A stretch of DNA of 64,000 nucleotides from Owenia fusiformis (GCA_903813345.2 CAIIXF020000008.1:9883278-9947277), one strand, 5' to 3'. Numbered from the stretch's first letter, positions 15,301-23,795 are shown. Notes: generated from the sequence alone by a model not told the origin. Numbers and translations are program-made.

Positions 15301-18300
15301 ATACCCAGATTTGTTGATGGATAAAAATTTGATTCAGTCTTGGATAAAAGTAGTATATTATATGTGAGACAAGACATTAACATGCAAAATGTCACCACCT
15401 GCCATTTGTTGCAGATTCAAAACACCAAGTGCCAGACATCAAACACCATTCAGAAAAAAATTACATAAATATAACAAAATAACAGGGCTAGACAGTATAT
15501 ATTATAAATATTCAACTGATTATCATTCAACTGATTATCACTTACTGGGTCTGATAGATAATAAATGTTTCTGATAAATCAACCCATCTTTTGATCTATC
15601 AGAGAAACCATTGGTTGAAGTTAACAATCTGTCCATGCAAAAAAAGTATGACCTTATTGCTAATTTTGAAAAAGTACAACTTATGACATCATCAATCTAG
15701 CCAATATATTGTGGTTTCTCTGAGGGACCAAAAGATGGCACGATTTATAAGAAATTGTCTATTAAATGATTCATCACCGGTAAACAAATCAAAGAGTTTG
15801 GTCAAAATAAACCATCCATTTGAAAATTAAAAGCGTATATTTTTTATTGATCACCCCTCATACGTCAGTTGTGTTTCTAGTAAATCACCAAGGAGAAATA
15901 AGCATAAATCATGAAAATAAAATTCTAAAACGTGTAGTAACTTACCTTGTTGTCCACAACTGTCCAACTACCAGCTCCATCTTTATTAAGTATTGCATGT
16001 TTACGGGATACCCTATTCGAGTCTATTGGTATCTTGATATTTTTATCTCGTCCAATGATAACCTAGAATAATAAAACATTGTCTCAATGCAAGACTTGTT
16101 TGTTTCAATTCATGAAGCAAGTAATAAAAATGAACCATTTAGTGGGTTTAAACTGTGAAACTTAGGCTGCGTTTTTGAACTGCCGGCGGTGCTAGTGAAT
16201 TGCATAATATTCAATAAGTTTTCCCCTGGTTAACACGAAAAATAACAATAACCCCCTGATGTGCAAATTACATGTTTTCACATTTTTAACAAAAATAGTT
16301 CATCCAAGCGCACTAATTATGTGTCAATCTTGTTCGCTAACTTTATGTGTCAACCACGCCAGCTTTTTGCTAGTGGATCGCAGGATTACCACTGCAATAA
16401 ACCATGAGTGTAAATGTGCTTGAAAGAGCTATTTTTGTTGAAAACATATGAGCATTTTAGTGATACCTGGGGAGAAAACTCATTAAAATATCACGCAATA
16501 TCCCAGATGCGAGTAGAAATAATCTTGATTTACATCATTAAAAATTCACAATTCAGTCAAACTGATGTCATATTTGGTATCTACATGTAAAATTACATTT
16601 AGAATGTGGTTTTGAAAAGAGTTTATCAACTTTGAAAATTTAATTTTCTTTGAAAATGTGACTTCTAGGTTGGGAAAATTCCTCATAGACCCCATGTTGT
16701 AAAACCACGAAAAGCGAAATATCTTTTCTTGTGTTGGGCAGATAATATTTTCTTTTACTGGACGTATTTTAATTTGTATAACTATCAGATACATAAAGGT
16801 AATATGAAAATTGAACCACTAAAACTGTAATACCCTGCCAAGTTAATTCCCCCGAATCAGCCACCTGGTGGCGAAACTAGTAACTACCTACTCGCATCTG
16901 AGTTATTCACTAGCACCGCGAGTATACAGAAATACAGCCTTAATGCAGCCCTAGGTTAATGATCTCCTTTATTGACTAATTATCAATAATTTACTATGGA
17001 GGGAATACAGAATGTATGTAGCTACTTTTTGAAAATGTTAGTGACAATTATCATTACTATTTAAAAACCATGTCAAGTTGTAAAGTAAATTGAGCAGATA
17101 GAGAAAACCTGAAAACCTGAATCTCATTCTGAGACTTCTCAACATCAATTAAGATGCAAACAACCACCATGTGTCTAATTCAGGGCAATTTTCATGTACT
17201 GTGGCCATTTGAGGTATGTATGTAAAGCTGAGCATAAGTACTTTCTAAATGTACTATTCTTAGAAAAAATCGCAAGAATATAGTCCCGCAAACTGGAACT
17301 ACTTTAATTCGTTGATTTTTATGGGTGAAGCAGGAATTTTACCTAAAAATGAGTCTCTACGGTGGCGTAGTGATATTTAAAAATTGAGACACAAACCCTA
17401 TGTTAAATATAGTGTCAAGATGAAGGTTATGTATAGGGGAACACAGAAATATAGTCATTGTATGGACCAATTCGTTTGAAAATGGCGATATGTACCCCAA
17501 ACTTGAATTTTTTCAATATTTTTCAATGAATTTACATCTTTTCATTTCCTGAAGTTCTGATACGTCATATTACCGAACATGTGCAGGCCTGTCAACTGTC
17601 CCGCAATTTGCGTATTTGTCACGCATTTGCTGAAGAATTTGAAGTCACGCCAGTTATTTTTGCGTGACAGTGATTTCTGTCACGCAAATACGCATTTTAC
17701 CTGGTAATTGTCAAGCAAAAATATTTCTGTAGAAAAATTTCTAAAAAAGATCGTCTACACCGCAAAAATACGAACGCCGAAAAAAAACGTACGTATTTTG
17801 TTCGGACTTTTCACGCGAATTACGTATATGTCACGCATTCCGTTCGAAATTTTTCGTACCTACCCCCCCCCCCCCCCACCCCGTTGATGGATGTTGCAAA
17901 CGCGAGCACGAAAAATTTGAGGTGTTCAAAATTTGGCAAGATGTAATAAAATTTAAACCAAGGTGTTCAAAATTTGGATCAAGGTGTTCAGATTTGGACC
18001 AAGGTGTCCACATTTTGAGGGGAGGTGTTCAACATTTCCAAGTCACTCATGTTAGGTGTTCCCAAGTTGACAGGCCTGCATGTGTGAAAATGAAATGTTT
18101 GTTCGATCTCTCGTAAAATGAATGAACAAACATTCCATTTCACACATGTTCGGTAATATAACGTATCAGAACTTCCGGAAATGACAAGCCAGTCGGAACA
18201 TTTTTGAGAATTTTTACATTCGTTTACATTTCTTGTATAACTGTATTTATTGTTGATCAGACGGAAAGATAAGCTGATGTGGTACCATTGGAGTTTGTTT

Positions 18301-18849
18301 ACTACCATTTGAAAGGCACGTGAGGGTCCCATTCATCAGTTAACACTTATATGTCAAAGTTACTGAAGTTCTTGCCTTTTTAACACTGTAACAAGGAGTA
18401 GGAATATTTTCATGAAAAAAGTAGTAAGTTGACAAGCCTGACACATGATCTGTCTGGCATCTTTGAATTGGAACAACAAAAATAAAAAAATATCGCAATG
18501 GTTGAATTCATTAAGAAATTCAATGAATCAATTCACGATCTAATCTGTAGGCCTGCCCTGCCTAAATCTTACTACATTTGCACATAGCCATCTTTTAGAT
18601 AGATCTTTGTGCAAACTAAGTAACCTAGAAAAAAAAATTGAATAGATCTATTATGCCCTGAAAATTTAATTTTTCAATAATTTTTTGCAAATGACACCTA
18701 CTGCATTATTCAGAAGGCAATGTTCCAAACGTGAAGATTAGGAAAAAAACTTAGTTTACCTCCGCCAAATCTTCCAGTGGTACAATCTTAATGATTTGGG
18801 TAATATTTGTTGGTTTTAATTGCAGTAAACAGCAAATTCGAGTTGACAT
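341..18849 (-). CDS. RNF8: RNF8-like E3 ubiquitin ligase (FHA - coiled coil - RING), 3' part outside the window
   Basis: Five minus-strand exons: 18849-18760 (ATG), 16062-15946, 14674-14189, 1100-1017 and 757-341. All joins are GT-AG and all visible introns are phase 0, giving 398 residues before the window edge. Residues about 1-110 form an FHA domain: the GR pair (34-35), SRKH (49-52) and STNGT (70-74) are the phosphothreonine-binding loop motifs. A polar linker follows, then a long Glu/Lys/Arg-rich coiled coil (about 190-385). The last exon ends in ELQCSICNELFIQ, the first Cys-x2-Cys of a RING. In other animals RNF8 reads phosphorylated MDC1 at DNA breaks and ubiquitinates chromatin with UBC13. 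The coiled coil just before the RING and the RING position near residue 390 fit RNF8 better than CHFR. The remaining RING exons must lie left of base 1. The 13-kb intron contains two genes on the other strand. Confidence 0.93.
1143..1275. mobile_element. Palindromic MITE-like element in the RNF8 intron
   Basis: Outer arms ATCCTATGATTTA (left) and TAAATCATAGGAT (right) continue inward as matching arms of about 36 bases around a CpG-rich centre containing GAGCGAGCGTAGCGAGAGAG near 1202. It starts 43 bases upstream (in minus-strand sense) of the 1017-1100 exon. No coding capacity; superfamily not determined. Confidence 0.7.
1646..2034. mobile_element. MITE with about 60-bp diverged terminal inverted repeats
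   Basis: Left arm 1646-1707 begins CACCCTATACATAGTG and right arm 1974-2034 ends CTACGTATAGGGTG. Along about 60 bases the two are reverse complements with scattered mismatches, sharing the GACGAGCC/GGCTCGTC and ACCATTCAAA/TTTGAATGGT blocks. No clear target duplication and no ORF. Confidence 0.75.
2035..3272. other. Intronic/intergenic AT-rich DNA upstream of the epimerase gene
   Basis: No ORF, RNA gene or clear repeat was recognised. A pyrimidine-rich acceptor-like site (TTTCTCTAG) ends near 3220, 53 bases before the epimerase ATG, so a noncoding 5' exon could lie upstream. Confidence 0.4.
3273..5813 (+). CDS. DSE: Dermatan-sulfate epimerase homologue (single-exon)
   Basis: One uninterrupted 846-residue frame. 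Enzymes of this family convert glucuronic acid to iduronic acid in chondroitin/dermatan sulfate in the ER-Golgi lumen. Homology covers nearly the whole protein from HPMLYF (46-51): WNEIYGNNL (101-109), the His-bearing YIQNH (204-208), EGVAYGAY (258-265), WYGPESQL (320-327), TEFLWYD (368-374) and GHEHPDQNS (445-453). The His/Tyr/His residues corresponding to the catalytic trio described for human DSE are most likely His208, Tyr262 and His446 or His448. A short hydrophobic N-terminus (5-16) could be the signal peptide. There is one C-terminal membrane segment (about 813-827) followed by a basic tail. The vertebrate DSEL sulfotransferase domain is absent. An AATAAA lies at 6068. It sits antisense inside an RNF8 intron. 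Confidence 0.95.
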   Translation: MSDLRLLLITIFNVFNVRDAMRLTQIHNAHFNITKLVDIETKATGHPMLYFTADAIAGFRHKADTTHSHLAHDLQQAKGDILKARKRTMPPEDHAKFTGFWNEIYGNNLPPLAMYLLIYPDDHEVFNFIQDAMDRLTAYPDWLVQAMPVDEVPISHTLLGYATTFDFLYTMFDEQRQRAYLEKIITTTRYMYAKSFKRFWGRSYIQNHVASNMVALLTGAIVASVHTNDAYDWIEKTLNLLEGNMYLLSLIGDGSLNEGVAYGAYTMRTLTQYLYLVQHHYHIDHSQNEWLQEHFWFYFSTLLPGFKENLAIGDSNKNWWYGPESQLTYLDSYVLRNGWGNWLASKIREARKYGLSPGVNQRWTTHHTEFLWYDPTIKPTPPPGYSNSSLHVFKDWGVVTYGGGQELLPGATFLSFKSSKLHGRVIKTLTGKHHNGLTWDEFNPGHEHPDQNSLVFAPNGKLFITEGLYSFKWSYTNNIIMFSPSTLSNCSKPLVGQIHDCNTWLEWHPKKGVTEWMDAEIVYVGETNNMVYIVGEAAKAYPAELMLKSVARHLLLLSNHLLLILDHIEINTGSSITDWSSYFNNYQNKFIPLVDTQFQGAKMITDNEEYRLIVQVPRTASQPDVMITEVQTNQGKNIKRTLSNINVSSSLQGRFTDVLYILHSPEVILQDVKFLSTSDLENDIYLKANNIVNLVSMKHHGLNSEGGCTVNKPFTSEKTTFSNKYDQTFDIEEIIRKHPPIGYAAKNRKNDNDENTDIEDDQNDFYDENGIPQFAKRDALNDNSDKHEPKSKNPDFQELLFDFTSNQSLGNFMVLNGIIFLILLLLFKNIRSVRRLLLRKRWLLKT
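5814..7198 (+). other. 3' flank of the epimerase gene and 5' flank of the PLAT-mucin gene
   Basis: Holds the likely polyadenylation signal (AATAAA 6068-6073), a short GA-rich run near 5826-5842 and the TTAA-flanked element at 6778-7148. No other gene was seen. Confidence 0.5.
6778..7148. mobile_element. TTAA-flanked MITE, piggyBac-like
   Basis: Termini AGAGAGAATCAGATCTA (6778) and TAGATCTGATTCTGCCT (ending 7148) are inverted repeats with two mismatches, each bordered outside by TTAA (6774-6777 and 7149-7152), the piggyBac target. 371 bases, noncoding. It ends 50 bases before the ATG of the PLAT-mucin gene, so it may contribute to that gene's 5' leader or promoter. Confidence 0.6.
7199..12517 (+). 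CDS. PLAT-domain, mucin-like single-pass membrane protein
   Basis: Five exons with matching phases: 7199-7265, 9567-9717, 10360-10465, 10781-10880 and 11013-12517; the sum is 1929 bases, 642 residues plus stop. Residues 1-22 are a signal peptide. Residues about 23-135 form a PLAT/LH2-like beta-sandwich spread over exons 2-4: YKVTVQT, DDYVYFEIH, then WGFDV joined to VTIEDPSTGTEY and a Cys-rich end with five Cys between CSCSCDITC and WVTIPC. Residues about 150-450 are seven-residue Thr/Gln/Asp repeats (QTTNDPV, QTTDSQV, QITDDQV), and about 450-565 are diverged SVQNTS-type repeats with many N-glycosylation sequons. A membrane helix lies at about 597-618 with a tail of about 24 residues. I infer a heavily O-glycosylated cell-surface protein; I know no named family with this order. 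The short first exon is the least certain. It is nested antisense in RNF8. Confidence 0.8.
7266..9566. other. First intron of the PLAT-mucin gene
   Basis: GT at 7266 and AG at 9566. A frame at about 7268-7433 is open and contains a plausible polypeptide (ARAEARAISHLGLVVSDND...), but I recognise no homologue and it lacks supporting exons. The palindrome at 8580-8700 and a MITE-like stretch to about 9180 lie here. Confidence 0.5.
8580..9180. mobile_element. MITE-like element headed by a hairpin; family shared with 14950-15250
   Basis: 8596-8680 is a near-perfect hairpin: ATATCTGTATATATTTCTGA on the left pairs with its complement near 8662-8682 around a GGTGAATAC/GTATTCACC inner stem. Downstream, AATATTTGTTTTATTATT (8698) and a CACATGG...GACCAATGAGAGA block near 9133-9165 recur in diverged form near 15062 and 15212-15240, so the two loci appear to be copies of one family. 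Boundaries are approximate. Confidence 0.5.
11040..11900 (+). repeat. 21-bp minisatellite with an 84-bp higher-order unit, translated in the PLAT-mucin gene
   Basis: The basic unit is 21 bases (CAGACTACCAATGATCCAGT type) encoding seven residues. Four variant units form an 84-base higher-order repeat: the CAATGATCTGGCC block recurs near 11168, 11252, 11336, 11420 and 11504. Later units (11600-11900) are more diverged. Because the unit is a multiple of three without stops, two further frames, including one on the minus strand, are also open over hundreds of bases. Confidence 0.92.
12518..13063. repeat. Degenerate minisatellite after the PLAT-mucin stop codon
   Basis: From about 12535 to 12880 a 25-35-base unit resembling GAGGACATGTTTGTAAATAC recurs about ten times with variable spacing. 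The same unit reappears at 13410-13640. 12880-13060 is unique AT-rich sequence with GGTGGGT blocks. No gene seen. Confidence 0.7.
13064..13380. mobile_element. piggyBac-type MITE with TTAA target duplication
   Basis: Termini CCCTTTCCCGACG and CGTCGTGAAAGGG are inverted repeats starting with the CCC typical of piggyBac, each bordered by TTAA (13060-13063 and 13381-13384). 317 bases. A GGAGCCTATCGTC block is present twice near the right end. It lies inside the flanking 30-bp minisatellite, which it splits. Confidence 0.85.
13381..14188. other. RNF8 intron: end of minisatellite and unassigned DNA
   Basis: 13410-13640 continues the GAGGACATG minisatellite. 13650-14188 leads up to the donor after the 14189-14674 exon; nothing else was recognised. 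Confidence 0.5.
14950..15250. mobile_element. MITE fragment related to 8580-9180
   Basis: Shares GGTGAATGAATACCTG-type start, AATATTTGTTTTATTATTCA (15062) and a GACCAATCAGAAAGTGAGG block (15216) with the 8.6-9.2-kb element. It lies in the RNF8 intron between the 14189-14674 and 15946-16062 exons. Boundaries uncertain. Confidence 0.4.
16165..16939. mobile_element. PIF/Harbinger-type MITE with TTA target duplication
   Basis: Left terminus GGCTGCGTTTTTGAACTGC and right terminus ending AGAAATACAGCC are inverted repeats of about 40 bases sharing ATTCACTAGCACCGC. Each is bordered by TTA (16162-16164 and 16940-16942), the 3-bp target of this superfamily. 775 bases, no transposase. Located in the first RNF8 intron. 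Confidence 0.75.
17546..18180. mobile_element. Inverted-repeat element with 38-bp termini, carrying a CpG-rich repeat block
   Basis: TTCCTGAAGTTCTGATACG (17546) to CATGTG and the mirror block ending ACGTATCAGAACTTCCGGAA (18180) match at about 36 of 38 positions. Inside are the CpG-rich block 17590-17870, a poly-C tract near 17865-17880, GGTGTTCAAAATTTGG repeats (17920-18050) and a second hairpin at 18080-18148 (CATGTGTGAAAATGAAATG). Noncoding, in the first RNF8 intron. Confidence 0.7.
17590..17870 (+). repeat. CpG-rich interspersed repeat, copy 1
   Basis: Contains GTCACGCATTTGCTG, repeated CACGCAAAT/GCGTGA blocks and ATTCCGTTCG, in the same order as at 48870-49145. Unusually CpG-rich for its surroundings. 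Not recognised as a known gene or element. Confidence 0.65.
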
Positions 18850-18929
18850 TTTTCCCGGTGTTGGGGCTTGTCATGATTATTGAATCACCACATAAGTTAT
18901 TTTATCTGATCGATTTGTGTGATCAAAAT

Positions 18930-19511
18930 CATAGGCTAAGGGTTAAGTAATAGTAAGCTGTATATATAAGAGACAGGTGAACAACTCTGACTTAGACCAC
19001 TTGTTAAGATGGAGATTTCAACAATATTTAGTGTATTATTTTCAAAAAGCCATGGGGAGTTGATATAAAATTGATAGTTTGTAGCTCTTACCTAAGATTG
19101 AAACTCAGTCAGATGATATAGAGTGAATAATGCTGTCTAAAAGAGAGAATTTCTGAAAACCTACAATTGCCTGGCAAGTTCATTAGTAAACAAGTGATCT
19201 GATTGGTCACTGCTGACCTCCCTGACCTCCACCAGTGACAATCAGTTTCAGCTTGCCAGGCAATTGTAGGTTTCCATAGTTGTTGTTTTATATGCAGTAT
19301 AATATGCAGTTTTTAGATAAAGATTTGAAAAAAACAATGATATAAGTTTGAAAAACACTTTGAAGAAGATTTTGGAGAAATTTTGGAATAAAATTTGATA
19401 CCAGTAAGGAGAACTAGTGCCAAGACTAAAAAAATTTGAATAATTTTCAATCTTACTTGTGGACCTGTCTCTTATATATACAGCTTACTATTACTTAACC
19501 CTTAGCCTATG
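18930..19511. mobile_element. hAT-type MITE with 8-bp target duplication, just upstream of RNF8
   Basis: Termini CATAGGCTAAGGGTTAAGTA and its complement (ending CCTTAGCCTATG) form inverted repeats of about 47 bases. The 8-base ATCAAAAT is present on both sides (18922-18929 and 19512-19519), as expected for hAT elements. 582 bases, noncoding. A second inverted pair, AACCTACAATTGCCTGGCAA (about 19158) and its complement (about 19253), lies inside. The left end is 81 bases from the RNF8 start codon. Confidence 0.88.
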
Positions 19512-19680
19512 ATCAAAATGATGGCAGATGAACGGCATGAAACATCATAACTACAGGGTTTATAATCAACGATGTTATGGAATGTAGATAGATCATATAT
19601 TCTTGGATTACTAATTGTTAGATCATTTTTAAAAAACGAACAAGGCGGTCATATATTTTGTGCAATAATGACACTTTCTT

Positions 19681-19690
19681 GCGCATGCGC
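19681..19690. promoter_or_regulatory. Palindromic NRF1-type motif, possible promoter of RNF8 and/or FAXDC2
   Basis: GCGCATGCGC is the core NRF1 palindrome, rare in this AT-rich DNA, followed by an ETS-like TTTCCG (19700). A good splice donor, ACTGTAAGT, occurs at 19788-19796 on the plus strand, so a noncoding first exon leading to FAXDC2 is conceivable; RNF8 starts 830 bases away on the minus strand. Promoter role is inferred. Confidence 0.4.
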
Positions 19691-19996
19691 TAGATTCATT
19701 TCCGTTTGTCAAAAAATATTTGCAAGGAACATTTTCTTTTACGTTTTTATTACTTTACACGAAGAATCCGTTACATCGTTTCACACAACTGTAAGTACAT
19801 TTTCATTAACATATTTTGAATTGATTCATCTCGAATAATCTTGTGAAAACGCTGGCTTACATGTTGTCTGAAGCCTTGATTCTTCAATGTTTACTTTTGT
19901 TTTCCTGAACTTTTGCAAATTATGCAAGTAGGAAACTTACCTTGGATACCACAGTTAGCGTCATCTAGATACCATCCTATATTTAACAGAAGTCCT

Positions 19997-20342
19997 GGGG
20001 CCATGAATTTGTACGATCCAAGAATTTATCCGTATAAATTTTATCTTTTTGGATTATTGATCTGGATTATATTTGGTGAATTTGTAGGATACTAGGATTT
20101 TAGATGGAATCCCCAAGATAGACCTATATACAATTGGAATTTTGATAGAATTTATCCGAAAAACAATCTACCAACCTAGGTGGATTGAGATTTGGAAAAA
20201 AGTTATCCTAAAGATGGCACAAATTCACCGGGACAAATTCACCAATGTTTGGATAAATACCAAGATTAATCCTGCAATGCATCATTATCATGACAAAATT
20301 TATCTGGATCGGATCATGGATCGTACAAATTCATGGCCTCTG
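19997..20342. mobile_element. MITE with inverted termini
   Basis: GGCCATGAATTTGTACGATC (about 19999) is mirrored by GATCGTACAAATTCATGGCC (about 20320-20340), with weaker complementarity inward (TTTATC, GGATTA blocks). About 345 bases, no clear target duplication, no ORF. Confidence 0.65.
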
Positions 20343-20524
20343 AAAATCTTCGAAAATTTCAAATAATTTTGTGAATGAGATTCAGTCTGAATTTATTTAG
20401 ATGAAGGATACAGTCTACCCCCCTCAAGTTTGCAATTGCATAATTCAACTATATTACTCTATTGCACCTCCATTATTTTTAGTCTCAAAGGTCAGTAGGA
20501 CATCCAATTGCTGAGATTCAAAAT

Positions 20525-20690
20525 ATATAGCCACATTTAGGGATTTTTTCTCTAAAAATGGAACCACATCTAGGGGTTTTCTTTCAAAAATAGACCCACT
20601 TTAAGGTATTATTTTCCAAAACAATTCCCAGTTTTAGGATTTTCAAAAAGTAGACCCAGTTCTAGGGATTTTTTCATCAAAATGGGAACT
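20525..20690 (+). repeat. Degenerate minisatellite interrupted by a retrotransposon
   Basis: About five copies of a 35-40-base unit like ACCCACATCTAGGGATTTTT with AAAA(T/G)GG spacers. The same unit is found on the far side of the retrotransposon (21775-21815), so one array was split by the insertion. Confidence 0.65.
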
Positions 20691-21780
20691 ATTCATTTGT
20701 TAAACATCCATGATGCTTCGCTACATGACATATTGGACTGAGGAATGGGAATGGCATGCCAAAGGGGGGACTAGGACATGCTTGAATATCGGTGTGAGGT
20801 CGGGTTCGGCCGAGTAAGCGCCTCCTGCTGTATACTCCCCGTCCATATGAGCTATCATATGGAACACCTGTGGTCTGGTGGTGGACCACATAAACAAGCA
20901 TTGTTCTAGTGGGACTTAGGTGGACTGGGTCGCCTTTGGGTTCCACTTATCTCTTCTTCTGATCCACAGCCATCTGGAGCTGTCTTCTGCTGCTGAGCTG
21001 ATAGACTTTAAGGCACTCTTGAGCTCCTTGGGTTGCAATCCTATCTTGGATAATAGGGTTCTGACTGATGTTGCTGGAAACCCCCTGCAACCAACTTCGA
21101 TAGGGAAGACGGATGCGTGCCACCCTCTTGTCTCAGCTTCGTCTTTAAGGTCTTGATACTTTGTTGCTTTGATCTCGTGTGAAACCTCTAGCCTATCCTC
21201 CCATGGGACTGTTAGTTCGATGATGATAATGGTCTTGGTTGAACTGGAAGTCATAACCATGTCTGGGCGCAGGGTTGTTACGGCCACATTCTGTGGGAAG
21301 ACTAGTTTCTGATAGAGATCTACCTGGAGTTGCCAATCTGTTGCTTTGGCTAAAATGCTTGGCTTGGGTTGTGGTTTGGGGGTCTTTGCAGCTTTGGGTT
21401 TTCCTTCCCTGATAAATTCTATTTGCTTTTGCCGTTGAGTGATGGAACCTCTATTGGCAATGCCTCTTTGCTGGTCTATGTACTTAGAGACTTCTTGGAG
21501 TACCTTGTTATGTCTCCATGTGAATCTTCCTTCACTCAGGGATTGGGGGCAAGAGCTGAGGATGTGTCGCAGGTTGCAGCAGTCTCCCTTACAAAGTGCA
21601 CACTTGTCAGAATCTTCTTTACCCCATACTCTCAAATTGGCTGGCGTTGGTAAGAGGTCAGTGAATGCGCGCAGAAGAAAGCTGAGGCGACCCTGATCCT
21701 GGGTCCAAAGCTCTTTCCAAGTAAGAGGTCTCTGTAGAGCTGCCTCCCAGTTGGTCCATCTTCCTTGTTTGGCATCCACA
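20690..21780 (-). mobile_element. 5'-truncated non-LTR retrotransposon with restriction-like endonuclease
   Basis: Minus-strand frame 21881-20916 (321 residues). A Cys-x2-Cys-x8-His-x4-Cys finger (C94, C97, H106, C111) is followed by a PD-(D/E)xK-type endonuclease: RPD (205-207), IELTVPW with Glu222, and KY (241-242). This arrangement is found at the C-terminus of site-oriented non-LTR elements of the R2/NeSL/Hero kind. Reverse transcriptase and the N-terminal part are missing, so the copy is dead on arrival. About 225 bases of 3' UTR follow the stop (to about 20690). It is clearly more GC-rich than its surroundings. The first 35 or so residues of the open frame are translated from the flanking minisatellite, not the element. 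Confidence 0.82.
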
Positions 21781-21879
21781 TCTAGGGATTTTTTGGTGAA
21801 AAGGTGACCCACTTTAGTGGCACATCCCCATATAGCCAATACATGGGAGTATCCCCCCCCTCTTTCCCTTTGACCTTGC

Positions 21880-22640
21880 AAATTTTACTTTTTTAGACCT
21901 CAGTAGATATTTTTGTGTTAAAATATACCCAGAATCCAAAAAATCAATCTGAAAAATTAACTTTTAGACCTTCCTAAAGTCACCGAAGGTCAACCAAAGG
22001 TCAAATCTCGAGAATGAGGTCAAATATGAAATCCCGGGAACTTGTAGATGGTTTAAAAAAAAAATTGGTCAATTTGAAGCAAGTTGAAATTTGATCTTGA
22101 AAAATTTCAAAAGGACTATTCTTGGTATGAAGAACGAAGTTTATCACTCTAATTGCTTCGGACAGTTGTGAAATTTTTACATCTTGTAGATTTACATCTT
22201 GTAGATTTAAATGTCCTCTTTTGAATATTCATTATTTAATTTGGGTGATATTTCTAAATTTTTCATAAAATATTATTAGCCCAGGAGACTGTTCTCAGAA
22301 GCGAGACTTGTCCTTTGACCTTTTTCAGTTTTTGAACTCTTATATCTCAAAACTGGTGCAAAATTTTTATATATAGTCAATTGCTAATATGTGTATAACC
22401 TTTAGAAGTTAACCTTAACTTTTGGATATATATTATCCTGACTTTCATCCAGAATATTGATTTGTAGTCTCTAACTTTGAGAAACTTATAACACTAAACA
22501 CAGTTTGTGATTTAGTTTGATGACCTAGACCTTTGACCTTGCAAACATTACTTTTGTAAACCTCAGTAGGTCTTTTGTGATTAAATATACCAAAATTTGA
22601 ATTCAGAAAAGCAATATGAAAATCATCTTTTTTACCATTT
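21880..22640. repeat. Dispersed repeat rich in GACCTT/AAGGTCA blocks
   Basis: Repeated blocks of AAGGTCAA, TTGTAGATGGTTTAAAAAA and CAATTTGAAGCAAGTTGA resemble 38090-38300 and, in reverse orientation, the array at 48290-48860. No coding potential. Confidence 0.55.
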
Positions 22641-22963
22641 GAGCCCCGTTGTGGCCACCTAATAACAATATATTAGAACACAATTAGATGCAGCAATGCA
22701 TATTATGTTGCACATTGTAACAGTAATACTTATTTCACGAGTATTACCTATAATGTGACAATTTACAAGTAGGCATAAAAATGTCAAAATGTTAATTGAA
22801 TTCATATATTGTTTGTAACATGATTGAGATGGATAATGAAACCAACTCTTGTTTTTCTGACCAAAAACCAACATGGGTTGATTTTTATAATCCATGATGT
22901 TTACATGAGTCTTGTCATCAATTCCAAATAGTCACTGAAACATTAAAATGTAAATTTTTGAAT

Positions 22964-23795
22964 CACAGGCTGGTATCGAAATATTTGTCCGCTGTGACGG
23001 AGCATGCTTTTTTTCATAAAAACACTAAGAATGCTTCACGATTTATTTTTTAACTCATATGTTTCGTTATATCAAAGATAATTACTTACTCCATGTAATG
23101 GATATATCATTTGCGTGTCACCTTCACTTCTGTTTGAAGTCCAATAACGCTAGGAGTAAAATCTATTGAAAATGGCGCCAGAGTACCAAACTCTAAAATG
23201 TACCATTTATTTTTTAACTTTTTAATGGCATGATATAGTGACACGATAATATTAACATATGTTTTCAGCATATCTCTGAATGTATTAATGAGATATTAAT
23301 GCATTGGGTCTTTTTAATTTTTTTATAAAAAATAATATTAATATTTTTTGTCCGCTGTGACGGAGCATTTTCACAGTTCACATTTGCAACTGCTCCGTCA
23401 CAGCGGACAAAAAAATTAAACATTATTTTTTTATAAAAGAATTAAAAAGACCAAATACATCAGCATCTCATTTATACCTTCATAGTTATGCTGAAACCAT
23501 GTGTAAATATTATCGTGTCACTATATCGTGCCATTAGAAAGTTAAACAAGAAATGGTACATTTTGAAGTATGATACTCCGGCGCCATTTTCAATAGCTTT
23601 TCTTCCCAGCGTAATTGGACCTCAAACAGAAGTGAAAGTTACCCGCAAGTGATATATACATTGCATGGAGTAAGTAATTTTGTATGGTATAACGAAACAT
23701 ATCAGTTAAAAAATAAATCGTGAAGTATTTTTAATGTTTTTATGAAAAATAGCATGCTCCGTCACAGCGGACAAATATTTCGATACCAGCCTGTG
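22964..23795. mobile_element. 832-bp fold-back element
   Basis: Two arms of about 390 bases are reverse complements at most positions. Ends CACAGGCTGGTATCGAAATA and its complement are bordered by a 5-base TGAAT on both sides (22959-22963, 23796-23800). The block GTCCGCTGTGACGGAGCA occurs four times, two plus (22985, 23348) and two minus (23391, 23755), at each end and on both sides of the centre. No ORF. It ends 36 bases before the FAXDC2 start codon. Confidence 0.88.

Noticed and set aside
20689-20946. Minus-strand frame after the retrotransposon stop
   Set aside because: Lies in the element's 3' UTR and overlaps the true C-terminus in another frame.
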